Below are positions 16,080-24,916 of a stretch of 32,061 nt of DNA, in pieces. Each line of letters starts with the position of its first letter. Position 1 is the stretch's first letter. Origin of the DNA: Kiritimatiellia bacterium (lineage in GTDB: Bacteria > Verrucomicrobiota > Kiritimatiellia > JAAZAB01); NCBI GenBank assembly GCA_028718125.1, contig JAQUMN010000045.1, forward strand, positions 1 through 32,061. Reading direction: 5' to 3'. The position numbers were made by a program, and so were the translations under genes. The notes beneath the pieces are model-generated. The model searched no databases, was not told where the DNA came from, and saw only the letters and a program-made list of their open reading frames with translations.

Positions 16080-17147
16080 CTATCGCGCTGCTCGTGACAG
16101 ACTCTTTTTGAACGCGTTCCAGTAGATTCGGCCAACGGCACGGATCGCCGATCCCAGGGGCGGTATTGACGCCGTGCCGGAGAGATACATCCTAAGCATG
16201 CCCAACATATACCTACACGACAGGGTCATGTTGGCGCTCCTTCCGGCAGCTTTGGCCGGTACGTCGCACTTCGCGCACTTGGCGAGAAATTGCCCCTTCA
16301 AATGATTGCTGCGGATTCGACGCCAAGCCTCAGACTCCAGTACATCCGTGATCGAATCTTCAGCCAGGTTGCCCAATACGTATTCGCCTTCCTGGTCTAC
16401 ACAGCATAGCTGAACCTGGCCAGTCCAAATCACGTTCAAAGTTACCCACAACTCCGGACATAAGTAATTTTGCACACGAGGCGCGGCGGACGCGCTGTCG
16501 TCGCGTCCCCAATTGTGCTCATCAAACGTCGAAAACAATCGCAGACCGATAGAGGCCAGAAACGCGAGAAACTCCTTTTCCTCTTGTGGCAATGATCGTC
16601 CGGTCTTGATGTAGTTGACGGCAATGATTTTCCTGTCCGGATTATCACGCAGGGTGCGAAGGCTTTCAATAAACTCCTCTACGCACACACCCGGACGTGT
16701 CTCCGCAAACTCGCGTATGGGAGAAAGACTGAGATTCAGCGTAGTCAGTCCGGCCTTGGCCAGTTCGCTCAGCCATTCGGAAGTGAGCCTGGAACCGTTG
16801 CTGAAAATCGCGATGTTGGAGAAGCCCGCCTGCTTGGCAAACGCGATGCGCCTTGCGAGCTTTTTGTCCAGGAGTGGCTCGCCGAAGTTGCTAAGAAATG
16901 CCTTCCGGAAACCTGCGGCAGCCCCCTCTGTGATTATTTTTTCAAAAATACGGTCATCCATGAAGCCCCTGGAACGCTTCAAGCTGGCATGCGGGCAAAA
17001 TGTGCATCTGAAGTTGCAGCAGTTGGTCGTTTCGATGCGCAGTGTCATTTTACTCGGGCAGACTCGTTCTGTCCGCCTGTTGTCCCATATTGCCGGAACA
17101 TGCGGGACAACGCATTCGAACTGCTCGGTATTGTGCGAAACATTCAT
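16080..17147 (-). CDS. radical SAM/SPASM protein
   Basis: The protein is 355 residues with a good ribosome-binding site (AGGAG nine bases before the ATG). The cluster motif is CNFRCTFC (cysteines 44, 48, 51), and FGEPLLDKKL is the GGEP-like motif shared with the protein at 5158-5991. The C-terminal region has CCVDQEGEYVLGNL and later CAKC, which is SPASM-like. The tail beyond it is basic with short hydrophobic segments. Only 16 bases separate it from the downstream B12 radical SAM gene, and a methyltransferase gene lies 107 bases upstream. The three together mirror the group at 3559-6896. The substrate is unknown. Confidence 0.85.
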   Translation of the reverse strand: MNVSHNTEQFECVVPHVPAIWDNRRTERVCPSKMTLRIETTNCCNFRCTFCPHASLKRSRGFMDDRIFEKIITEGAAAGFRKAFLSNFGEPLLDKKLARRIAFAKQAGFSNIAIFSNGSRLTSEWLSELAKAGLTTLNLSLSPIREFAETRPGVCVEEFIESLRTLRDNPDRKIIAVNYIKTGRSLPQEEKEFLAFLASIGLRLFSTFDEHNWGRDDSASAAPRVQNYLCPELWVTLNVIWTGQVQLCCVDQEGEYVLGNLAEDSITDVLESEAWRRIRSNHLKGQFLAKCAKCDVPAKAAGRSANMTLSCRYMLGMLRMYLSGTASIPPLGSAIRAVGRIYWNAFKKSLSRAAR

Positions 17148-17254
17148 GTCTGGACGCTCCTGCCGGCGCGGGGCCGATGCCGGAATCCGTTCAATATTTC
17201 AACGTCACGATTACCATTCTGACGGCCGCACACGAGACCGTGAATCGGGTTGTT

Positions 17255-18046
17255 TTACATGTATACTTGGCCCAAAACGATGGTCTTGATTATACGATGA
17301 AGGCGGGAATGTACCCAATGGTCAAAAAGGAATTCCTTCAGTGATTGCTTGGGGATGGAGGGCAACGTCCCGTGGTCGCGTTTAACGAGCACGAGGTTAA
17401 AGCTGCCAGGACCGCCATACTTCGGTCCGCGCACGAATTGCGTGTTGAAATAGCGCATGAAATCGTCCCGATGCACGAACCCGAGGGATTCGAACTTCTT
17501 GAGCCACCAAGCGCGCGGCTGCACTGTTTGGTGCAGCCGCGCGCCCTGGATGACTTCTTCGATGGGCGAGACGCTTAGAATCCACAAGCCCCCGGGAGCC
17601 AGATGAGCCGCCACATTAGCCGCTACTTGAGGCAGGTCGGACTCGGCGATGTGCTCGATCACTTCCCACGCCGTAATCACATCGAACTGCAAGGGCGTAC
17701 GCGTGCTCCCGGATGCGTCGTAAAGATGAAACGGGCCGGCTATGTCGCACGTGAAAAGACGCTCCGGGATAGTGCGCCACTCGGCGCGTCGGTTCTTCTG
17801 GGAAAAATCGCTTCCCTCCAACCCGACCGCGAAGCAGCCGTCATCCAGACAGTTGCGCACAAATCCGCCGCCCGAGCAGCCCATGTCAAGAACTCGAAGG
17901 ACCCGGCGCGGATCAGGGTACAATGCATACAGCTTGCGGTTGAACAGCGGGTTAGTGCTGCTATCGTGTTTGGTCCCCCATGGGCAGATGTGGTCCGGCG
18001 AACTGATGGCCACGTTTCGGTCCGCTTCTAAAATGATGTCCAGCAT
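17255..18046 (-). CDS. class I SAM-dependent methyltransferase
   Basis: The protein is 263 residues with AGG about seven bases upstream of the ATG. Motif I is VLDMGCSGGGF (residues 52-62), followed by the acidic GLEGSD. FDVITAWEVIEHI and HLAPGGLWILSVSP are motifs II and III of Methyltransf_11/23-type enzymes. The N-terminal 40 residues contain SSTNPLFNRKLYALYP, seen in methyltransferases of surface-glycan clusters. The C-terminal 60 residues carry several basic and aromatic residues and may bind the acceptor. The target atom is unknown. The neighbours are a TIGR04372-like glycosyltransferase upstream and a SPASM radical SAM protein downstream on the same strand. Confidence 0.83.
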   Translation of the reverse strand: MLDIILEADRNVAISSPDHICPWGTKHDSSTNPLFNRKLYALYPDPRRVLRVLDMGCSGGGFVRNCLDDGCFAVGLEGSDFSQKNRRAEWRTIPERLFTCDIAGPFHLYDASGSTRTPLQFDVITAWEVIEHIAESDLPQVAANVAAHLAPGGLWILSVSPIEEVIQGARLHQTVQPRAWWLKKFESLGFVHRDDFMRYFNTQFVRGPKYGGPGSFNLVLVKRDHGTLPSIPKQSLKEFLFDHWVHSRLHRIIKTIVLGQVYM

Positions 18047-18066
18047 ACGTTGCCTCGCTAACGAAT

Positions 18067-19347
18067 TTATTTATCACCCTCTTCTGGAAGAAGACTAATA
18101 TATTTACGTAAGAAATCCCGACCAATTCTGGAACTTGCCCCATATCCATAGTGGCCCGGTTTTAAGAGCGATTTAAACCTCCGTTGTAAACTCTCGTCGT
18201 CAGGTGTGTATGTCATTCTGCCTTCAGTCCTGTCAAGCATCTCTATCGTCACATCTCGAATATCATCAGGGGAATTGTCAATAATTCTTATGCCCGCCCT
18301 TGTATACGAATATGCTAAAGCGGCGTTACCCAATGGGTAATCCAATCCTTCCTTGAAGGTCAGATACCTGTGCCCAGAACAAGACCATAGCAGTTTAGGT
18401 ATACCTATGTCGGCATCTCTAATAGGAAGATCAGACAACGGGATGAGATTAGCCTTTATGCAAGGAATGCCAAATATGGCTGGCAATATCATAAGGCCGG
18501 AATTCGATCCCAATAGAAATCTACAGCTGGCACAAAGGAAAACGTCCATCCAATCGCTTTTGACATCAAGATTAGCGTAGTAAATTACTTTTGGCATAGG
18601 CGGCAATGGCTTTGCAATGGCATCTCCCATGAGAACACACCATCCACCGCGAATCGCAATTGCTTCCATGGCCAGAATATATGTATAAATATCCACATCA
18701 CAATGAGCGTGATCTTTGTCTTGGGGTCTATTGCCCGGCTGTCGGCAATGAACGCAAACAAACCATGCTCCTTCAGGCAGTCCTATGTTCTGCAGACACT
18801 GCCGGCCTCGTTTTTGATCATATTCCCTCAGTGATAGAAGAGGGGGTTTGCCAGCCCATTTATTATTGATTTCAAAAATACGAGCTGTTTTGGAACAGTC
18901 CATTATATATCGCTCGATATCTAATTTCAGCATCATCTGTTGGGACAGTGGATATAAAAGGAAGCAAAGGGTGGGCGATGTGACTATTCGAATATATCGT
19001 CGCCAGTATTCCACAAGGCAGCGATTGGCAACTATGTTTGCGGGCGCCAGCATTATAACCACGTAATTTGGATGCAGACCGAGCCGTCCCTCTTTTAAAT
19101 AACAGTCAGGTTCCGCGGCCAAGTGGCCTATGGCGTATAAATATCTAACCGGCAGGAATCTTACGCCCATCAGATACAATATGTACGAAGGAATAAACAG
19201 GGGAACGAATAATATGAGCAGAAGGACACCATGAAGGATTTTAATGCTTCCTATTCTTAAACACCAAACTATGCCGTTTTCCTGTAACTTGACAGCCAAG
19301 TAGTGGGGAGAAAAGTATCTTTGCCAACTCGTGGTTAAATCGCTCAT
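18067..19347 (-). CDS. putative glycosyltransferase, TIGR04372-like
   Basis: The protein is 426 residues. A hydrophobic segment at about residues 36-60 should anchor it in the membrane. AIGHLAAEPDCYLKEGR is characteristic of the TIGR04372 putative glycosyltransferases. So are FVCVHCRQPGNR, then IAIRGGWCVLMGD and SDWMDVFLCASCRFLLGSN with a following SGL. These resemble the GT-B donor side of fucosyltransferase- or heptosyltransferase-like folds. The assignment is from memory of the family pattern. The gene starts with ATG at 19347 and ends 20 bases before the methyltransferase gene. Its base composition is intermediate between the GC-rich left part and the AT-rich block to its right. Confidence 0.7.
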   Translation of the reverse strand: MSDLTTSWQRYFSPHYLAVKLQENGIVWCLRIGSIKILHGVLLLILFVPLFIPSYILYLMGVRFLPVRYLYAIGHLAAEPDCYLKEGRLGLHPNYVVIMLAPANIVANRCLVEYWRRYIRIVTSPTLCFLLYPLSQQMMLKLDIERYIMDCSKTARIFEINNKWAGKPPLLSLREYDQKRGRQCLQNIGLPEGAWFVCVHCRQPGNRPQDKDHAHCDVDIYTYILAMEAIAIRGGWCVLMGDAIAKPLPPMPKVIYYANLDVKSDWMDVFLCASCRFLLGSNSGLMILPAIFGIPCIKANLIPLSDLPIRDADIGIPKLLWSCSGHRYLTFKEGLDYPLGNAALAYSYTRAGIRIIDNSPDDIRDVTIEMLDRTEGRMTYTPDDESLQRRFKSLLKPGHYGYGASSRIGRDFLRKYISLLPEEGDK

Positions 19348-19434
19348 AAGTATTATTGATCTCGAATAACGATCGGATTCGACAACTATTACGATTCTAT
19401 GTCCAATCGACAGGCAAACACGGGGGGGTGGGGG

Positions 19435-20691
19435 TTATTGCTTGTTGAAATATTGTATTAGTTCGTTAGTGTATGAAATAATTTCCTGCTTTTTTGTTTC
19501 ACCATATGGATAAGGGATCTCATAGTAGGGCGTCGGGTTCAACATAAACTCTTTCCACAAATCTCGCGAATAAAACCTGCCCTTAAGCAAGCTTTCATAA
19601 TAAAGAGTGTTTGGCTCAGGGAATAGCATGTTTAAAAAAACGTGTTTAATGCCTAATTCCTCAATTTTGACAGGCAAATTCTTGAGATACGTCCCTGTTT
19701 CTACAGGAGTTCCTAAAATAAAATAACTTAAAATATCTATTCCATTTTTGTTCATATGGTAGCAGAATTTGTGAACATCCGCAACAGTCTCGTTTTTATT
19801 TAAAAACGTTAAAATAGAATCGTCCAGCGCTTCGATGCCTACATTGATTCGCTTAAAACCAGTTGCGCGCAACCTTGCAGTTAAATCGAAATTCATTTTT
19901 GTTTGCCCTCGTCCGCTCCACTCAGTGTGAATATTTCTTTTTTCTAATTCGCTGATTATTCCTTCCAAATGCCTGCTGTTGACGTTGAAGTTGTCGTCCA
20001 AGACATGCACGCTTTTTGAGCCCAGTGAAACAAGATATTCCATTTCATCAACCACCGCTTCCGGGTTCTTGTATTGAACTGTTTTGGATTGAACGTTGCA
20101 AAAAAAACATTTGTTTGGACAGCCGATACTGGAAAACATCGGCAATCTGTTTATCGCCTTGAATAATAGCGACTCTTTTGGAAAGTATCTGTTAACATCC
20201 AAGAGCATCCTGTCAGGGAATTTGATTTGATTGATCTCGGTTTTGCAATGAATGACGCCTTTTGGTCTGGATTCAAGAGCCTGGCTGAATTCCAAGTCTG
20301 CAAGCGGGCCGACAAACACTGCATCAGCGCCAGCGTTTAGCGTTAAGTCCGAATAGTAAGTTGCATGCGGACCGCCAACGACCTTGTATTTTGCCGAAGT
20401 TCCTTTTAAGATTTTATTCAGCGCATAAATTCTTCTTGTTGTCGCCGAGATTCCCAGAACATCCGGTTTTTGTTCTTCTATTTTCCGGATCGTTTCTTCA
20501 ATTGTCCAGGGCTCGCTTGATGCATCAAGAATGACTACATCATAATTCGGCGGAAGATTGCTTGCCAGTGACAAAATGCCAAGGGGCATATATTTGTTGA
20601 TTTTGGTTGGCGTAAAATATTTAGGAGTTGTCCAATTAACAAATTCGCATTCAACTGGAAGTGTTGTCAAAACAATTTTATGGGTTTTCAT
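19435..20691 (-). CDS. B12-binding-domain radical SAM protein
   Basis: The protein is 418 residues from the ATG at 20691; a TTG three codons earlier is possible, and neither start has a clear Shine-Dalgarno. Residues 35-140 match a cobalamin-binding domain (MPLGILSLASNLPPNYDVVI, KPDVLGISATT, VVGGPHATYY). The radical SAM motif is CPNKCFFC (cysteines 191, 195, 198). Later strands contain INVGIEALDDSILTFLNKNE and YFILGTPVETGTYL, as in hopanoid- and antibiotic-type B12 radical SAM enzymes. Shorter than the other two B12 proteins here, it lacks a C-terminal extension. It lies downstream of the TPP enzyme and aminotransferase on the same strand. The gene is AT-rich. Substrate unknown. Confidence 0.83.
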   Translation of the reverse strand: MKTHKIVLTTLPVECEFVNWTTPKYFTPTKINKYMPLGILSLASNLPPNYDVVILDASSEPWTIEETIRKIEEQKPDVLGISATTRRIYALNKILKGTSAKYKVVGGPHATYYSDLTLNAGADAVFVGPLADLEFSQALESRPKGVIHCKTEINQIKFPDRMLLDVNRYFPKESLLFKAINRLPMFSSIGCPNKCFFCNVQSKTVQYKNPEAVVDEMEYLVSLGSKSVHVLDDNFNVNSRHLEGIISELEKRNIHTEWSGRGQTKMNFDLTARLRATGFKRINVGIEALDDSILTFLNKNETVADVHKFCYHMNKNGIDILSYFILGTPVETGTYLKNLPVKIEELGIKHVFLNMLFPEPNTLYYESLLKGRFYSRDLWKEFMLNPTPYYEIPYPYGETKKQEIISYTNELIQYFNKQ

Positions 20692-20839
20692 TTGTAACAA
20701 ACAGTAGTACAGCGGAAATTATTCTTAGAAATATGAATAGACCACCATATGATTGGTTCTGAGGTGCCTTGGAATGACCGAAGGCAGCGAAACATAGACC
20801 TTCATTCAGTGACGGCGTTTGTCAAATCATACGTTTTAC

Positions 20840-22579
20840 TCATGGAAGCATATTCTCCGCGAGTTCTTCCTTGGGTAAAAAGGGTGAAAGGTCTTCAAGT
20901 GGTCTGCCAAATTCAAGTTTAGGGATAATCTTCTCCCCGCTTTTAAGTTTGACATCGCAAAGAATTGGGCCTTTATAATTGAGGGCGTAGCGGATCTGCT
21001 TGACAAGCTCTTTGTGAGTTTTGATGGTAATAGTTTTTATGCCGTAGGCCTTAGCCACTCGACAGATATCCGGGAATCCGAGCCCGCTGCTCGGGTCCGA
21101 AGCAACGTATCTTGAATTCAGCCATGTATCCTGGGTTTGCTTAATAATACCGTATTCGCCGTTATCGATGACAAAAATCTTAATCGGCAGATCATTATGC
21201 TCAACTGTTTCCAGTTCCTGAACATTCATTTGCATCCCGCCATCTCCGATAATACAGACAACCCTCCTTTTGGGAGCGGCAAACTGCGCGCCTATGCTTG
21301 CTGGGAGCGCATAGCCCATAGGGGAATGATTAAAAGCGCTAAAAAGCATCTGCGGGTATCGAATTTTATAACCCTGCATGGTCCATGTAAGGGTAGCTCC
21401 CGTATCGGTAATTACCACACTGTCTCGCTGTGGCTGTTTCGATAATTCATTCATGAACACATAGGGGTTTACTTTCCTGGACTGTTTATAGTTTTCAAGG
21501 GGGCATGCCGGATAACTCCTCCTCCATTTACTTATTCTTGCTTTCCATGTAGATAGATCCTTGATCTTAATGACCATTTTATTTATCTGAGTGAAGAACG
21601 TCTTAAGATCGCATTGTATTTTTACGTCTATTTGCATGCCGTTCTTCTTGTTAAGCTCATAGGCATCTATGTCAACCATTACCTTTTTTGCCCGTGGGGC
21701 AAATAACGCCGCTTTACTTCCTGTCTGATGCGTGTCCAGTCTGCAGCCCAAGCTTATGATAAGGTCTGCATTCTGAACCGCGAAGTTTCCCGCTCTATTT
21801 GCCGAAATACCGAAGTTGCCGATCAGACATGGTTCATTGTCAAGAAACATATCGATCGTAGCCCAGGTGCTGGCGTAAGGGATTTCGGTTTTATTCAGAA
21901 AGTTGCGGCATAATCGCTGGGCATTTGCTAATTTTATTCCACCGCCGGCTATCACTACCGGCCTGTTGGCTTCTTTAATCAAACGCAACATTTCGTCAAC
22001 TAAAACAGTATCTATTTTATAGTCCTGTTTTGGGGCAACGAAGTGCTCCAGCTGAGCAGGATCAACTTCGGCTCGTTGCAGATCATCCGGGAGGTCTAAC
22101 ATTACAGGCCCAGGCCTTCCTTCGTAAGCCGTGTAAATCAGTTTTTCCAGTTCGTATCTTATCTTCTTGGGATTAGTAATGAGCACGGCATATTTAGCAA
22201 GCGGGGATACAATCCCCGCGACATCCATCTCCTGAAATCCTATCTGCCTAACCTTGCTGTCGCCTTTTAATTGCGCAGTCGGAGAGGCCCCAGAGATAAA
22301 AAGTGTAGGGATGGAATCATAATAAGCACAGGCAATCCCCTGCATCAAATTAATCATTCCCGGACCGCTAGTAGCTATGGCAACGCCTATTTTCCCAGAT
22401 ACCCTTGTGTATGCTTCAGCGGCTATCGAGGCGCCCTGCTCGTTTTGGCAAGGGATGCACTTTAATGCTTTATGTTTATCGATACTGTCCAATACATGTA
22501 CCACGCATCCACCGTTGCCGACAAAAGCATGCCGTGTATGTTTAGATAAAAAATCAGCAACGTAATCTGAAAGCTTCAT
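20840..22579 (-). CDS. thiamine-diphosphate-dependent enzyme, acetolactate synthase large-subunit-like
   Basis: The protein is 579 residues from the ATG at 22579, preferred because GGAGA is seven bases upstream; the ATG at 22585 would abut the same site. It has the three-domain layout of the acetolactate synthase group. The activating glutamate is E47 in CQNEQGASIAAEAYTR. VRQIGFQEMDVAGI matches the ALS quadruple-cofactor region. The ThDP-Mg motif is GDGGMQMNVQELETVE (from residue 445), ending FVIDNGEYG. ALS makes acetolactate from pyruvate, but homologues such as YerE transfer a two-carbon unit from pyruvate onto a keto-sugar nucleotide. The setting makes a YerE-like or other carboligase role plausible. 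No ilvN or ilvC is nearby, which argues against branched-chain amino-acid synthesis. Confidence 0.85.
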   Translation of the reverse strand: MKLSDYVADFLSKHTRHAFVGNGGCVVHVLDSIDKHKALKCIPCQNEQGASIAAEAYTRVSGKIGVAIATSGPGMINLMQGIACAYYDSIPTLFISGASPTAQLKGDSKVRQIGFQEMDVAGIVSPLAKYAVLITNPKKIRYELEKLIYTAYEGRPGPVMLDLPDDLQRAEVDPAQLEHFVAPKQDYKIDTVLVDEMLRLIKEANRPVVIAGGGIKLANAQRLCRNFLNKTEIPYASTWATIDMFLDNEPCLIGNFGISANRAGNFAVQNADLIISLGCRLDTHQTGSKAALFAPRAKKVMVDIDAYELNKKNGMQIDVKIQCDLKTFFTQINKMVIKIKDLSTWKARISKWRRSYPACPLENYKQSRKVNPYVFMNELSKQPQRDSVVITDTGATLTWTMQGYKIRYPQMLFSAFNHSPMGYALPASIGAQFAAPKRRVVCIIGDGGMQMNVQELETVEHNDLPIKIFVIDNGEYGIIKQTQDTWLNSRYVASDPSSGLGFPDICRVAKAYGIKTITIKTHKELVKQIRYALNYKGPILCDVKLKSGEKIIPKLEFGRPLEDLSPFLPKEELAENMLP

Positions 22580-22603
22580 AAACATTCTCCGTGACAGACC
22601 CGC

Positions 22604-23775
22604 CTATTTCTTTAAGGCCATGCCCATTTTTTGTATAGCGCGTTTGATTACATCCAAAGTATTTGTGTAGCATAATCTTACATAGCCTTGTGCGCATTCA
22701 CCGAACACCGGCCCTTGGGTAAAGGCAACTCCAGCGTTGTTCAGCATAAAATCGGTAAACTCCTCGCTGGTCATTCCTGTTTTCTTTATGTTGGGGAAAA
22801 CGTAGAAAGCTCCTTTGGGCTTAATGCATGAGATTCCTGGTAGGCTGTTGAGCCCATCAACCAAAACATCACTTCTTTTCTGAATTAATTGACCATCTTG
22901 AATATAGGTCCTTGGTCTCCCTTAAGCGCCTCTATACCTGCCCTCTGAATAAATGGTGACACGCAAGAAGAAGTTGTTTCAAGTAAAAGGGCCATTTTGC
23001 TTATTACTTCGGGCGGACCGGTAACTACCCCTAATCTCCAGCCGGTCATAGCGTAAGATTTGCTGAAGCCGTTCACTATAATTGTACGTTCTTTACACTT
23101 GTCATAACTGGCAGGAGAATAATGTTTTGTCCCGGCGTCTTCGTAAATCATTCGGGCGTAAATTTCATCGCTTAAAAAATATAGGTCGTGCTCAAGGGCT
23201 ATCCCATACATTCTCTTTACCTCATCTTCATTCATTACCGCACCCGTGGGGTTACTGGGCGAGTTCATAATAATCATGCGCGTCTTAGGGGTAATTGCCT
23301 TGAGCACATCGTCGGGATTGAATCTGAATTCATTCTTCTCCCTGAGGGGAACCCTGATTATGTTAATTCCCAGAAATTTGAGAATTGAAAAATATGAAAC
23401 GAACCCAGGATCAGGCACTATGACATCATCTCCGGGGTTAACCGTGCATGCAGCAGCGTAAAAAATCATTATATTAGCTCCTGCGCACACCAGCAATTGC
23501 GCCGGGTCCGGGCGGAATCCTCTTGAGCGTACGGTTACGTCAGCGGCAGCTTCTTTAAGTTCCCACAAGCCGGCAGAAGGTGCGTAATGCGTTTCCCCCT
23601 TTCTTAAAGAGTTAACTGCCGCGTCAATAATATTGACTGGCGTGCTAAAATCAGGGTCGCCCAATTCAAAATGCAGGATTTCCTTGCCCTGCCGCTCAAG
23701 TTGGCGGGTATGGGCAAGGATTTGAAACATCTTCTGGCCTTCTAGTCTTTTTGCAGCTTCCGACAGGCCCTTCAT
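22604..23775 (-). pseudogene. class I/II PLP aminotransferase (AspB-like), disrupted by a frameshift
   Basis: The gene starts at ATG 23775 after a perfect AGGAGG. Its frame codes to a TAA at 22885-22887, and the rest of the protein continues in another frame to 22604. The first part has SNPTGAVMNEDEV, SDEIYARMIY and FSKSYAMTGWR with the PLP lysine at about residue 239. The second part has GLNSLPGISCIKPKGAFY and YVRLCYTNT with the substrate carboxylate-binding arginine. A single missing base near 22890-22893 accounts for the break: restoring it gives KMVxQLIQKRSDVLVDGL and a protein of about 390 residues, the family norm. It is either a recent pseudogene or a sequencing/assembly error. It would transaminate an alpha-keto acid or keto-sugar. 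It sits between a radical SAM gene and the TPP enzyme. Confidence 0.88.
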
Positions 23776-23786
23776 TCGTTCCTCCT

Positions 23787-24896
23787 CTAGATAAAGTTTA
23801 AATGCAGCGGCGCTTCCCCTAAAGGCTTTTCAAGGGTAATATCGCCTTGTTTATATTTATCTAAAGCTTCATTTACCTTATGCTGTACACATAATGTGCC
23901 GCACATTGTCTTGGCGTTAAACCGGGGAGAAACAAGTTCGTTCATAACTTCCCAGTAACGATCGCTAAATACTATCTCTTTGAATGATTGGTCAATAATA
24001 TTTCCAATATGATATTTTTTGTATTTTTCATTAAACAGACAACCGCAAGGGGCTACTAAGCCTGATCCAGACAATTGCAAGAGAAATGGCGGGCCGTAGC
24101 ATTTTTCGTAGCTTCTTTTACCTTCTGCCTGAATTTTTGACCACTTTACCTTCACAAGATAATCTTTATCGGAAAGCGATTCAGCCTTCTTAAGGATATC
24201 GTAAAGCTCTTTATAGCCTGCATAATTTACCCCTAAAGCGCCGGATTCATCATCGCTACAATGCTTTATGACCAAATAATCAGGACGTAGTTGTTTGCCC
24301 AGTTGGGCCAATGGCAATATCTGGTCCTTAAACTCCGGCATAAGTACCATCTGCATGCCGATGGTAACCGGCAGATTATTCTTCTTTTTGATCGCTATTG
24401 CTTTTTTTATGTTGCTAATTACGCGATAATACCAAGTTTCAGGGACACCCATAATTTTCGAAAAACGTCCGGGTTCTCCTGCGGAAATATTGAATCTTAT
24501 ATAAGTAAGACAAGGCAATATTTTTTCAAGGACATCTTCGGTCGAAAGATAACCGTTTGTCCCCGACGCCATAGAAATGCCTTTTGCGTGCCCATAGGTT
24601 ATACTAAAAACATACGCGGGCGAGATGGAACTCTCCCCGTCACTAACAAAGCTTATCGCCTTAACCCCAATCTCGGCACAATCATCTAAAAATCTGCGCA
24701 TTACCTCTGCGGTGATTATTTTGCCTTCATTCTTCTGCAGCTGTGAATAACAGTAAACGCACTTAAAATTGCAGGCACGGGTAAGCGCCATATCGATGGT
24801 AATGGGAGCGAAACGCTCCCCTTTCTTCCATTTATCAAGACGCTCCTGATGCCAGGCGATTTTTGTCCCGTCTAAAACATAATTATTGCTTTTCAT
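23787..24896 (-). CDS. radical SAM protein, SPASM-like
   Basis: The protein is 369 residues from the ATG at 24896; a TTG at 24944 would add 16 residues. The cluster motif is CNFKCVYC (cysteines 42, 46, 49). The usual GGEP motif is replaced by VSDGESS, a recognisable but divergent SAM-binding loop. C-terminal cysteines in EKCYGPP, APCGCLF and CGTLC form a SPASM-like auxiliary-cluster region. The start has no Shine-Dalgarno, whereas the next gene's AGGAGG overlaps this gene's end (11-base gap). It shares the AT-rich composition of its block with the aminotransferase, TPP enzyme and B12 radical SAM gene. A role in amino-acid, peptide or sugar modification is possible; none can be chosen. Confidence 0.82.
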   Translation of the reverse strand: MKSNNYVLDGTKIAWHQERLDKWKKGERFAPITIDMALTRACNFKCVYCYSQLQKNEGKIITAEVMRRFLDDCAEIGVKAISFVSDGESSISPAYVFSITYGHAKGISMASGTNGYLSTEDVLEKILPCLTYIRFNISAGEPGRFSKIMGVPETWYYRVISNIKKAIAIKKKNNLPVTIGMQMVLMPEFKDQILPLAQLGKQLRPDYLVIKHCSDDESGALGVNYAGYKELYDILKKAESLSDKDYLVKVKWSKIQAEGKRSYEKCYGPPFLLQLSGSGLVAPCGCLFNEKYKKYHIGNIIDQSFKEIVFSDRYWEVMNELVSPRFNAKTMCGTLCVQHKVNEALDKYKQGDITLEKPLGEAPLHLNFI

Positions 24897-24916
24897 GTTG
24901 ATTAAATTAAAGTTAA

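Noticed and set aside
16615..17289. A 224-codon plus-strand open frame
   Set aside because: It is antisense to the SPASM radical SAM gene at 16080-17147 and rich in Ser/Arg/Leu, as GC-rich shadows usually are.
20840..22579. Housekeeping acetolactate synthase (ilvB)
   Set aside because: There is no ilvN, ilvC or leucine-gene neighbour; the neighbours are radical SAM and aminotransferase genes, so a specialised role is preferred.
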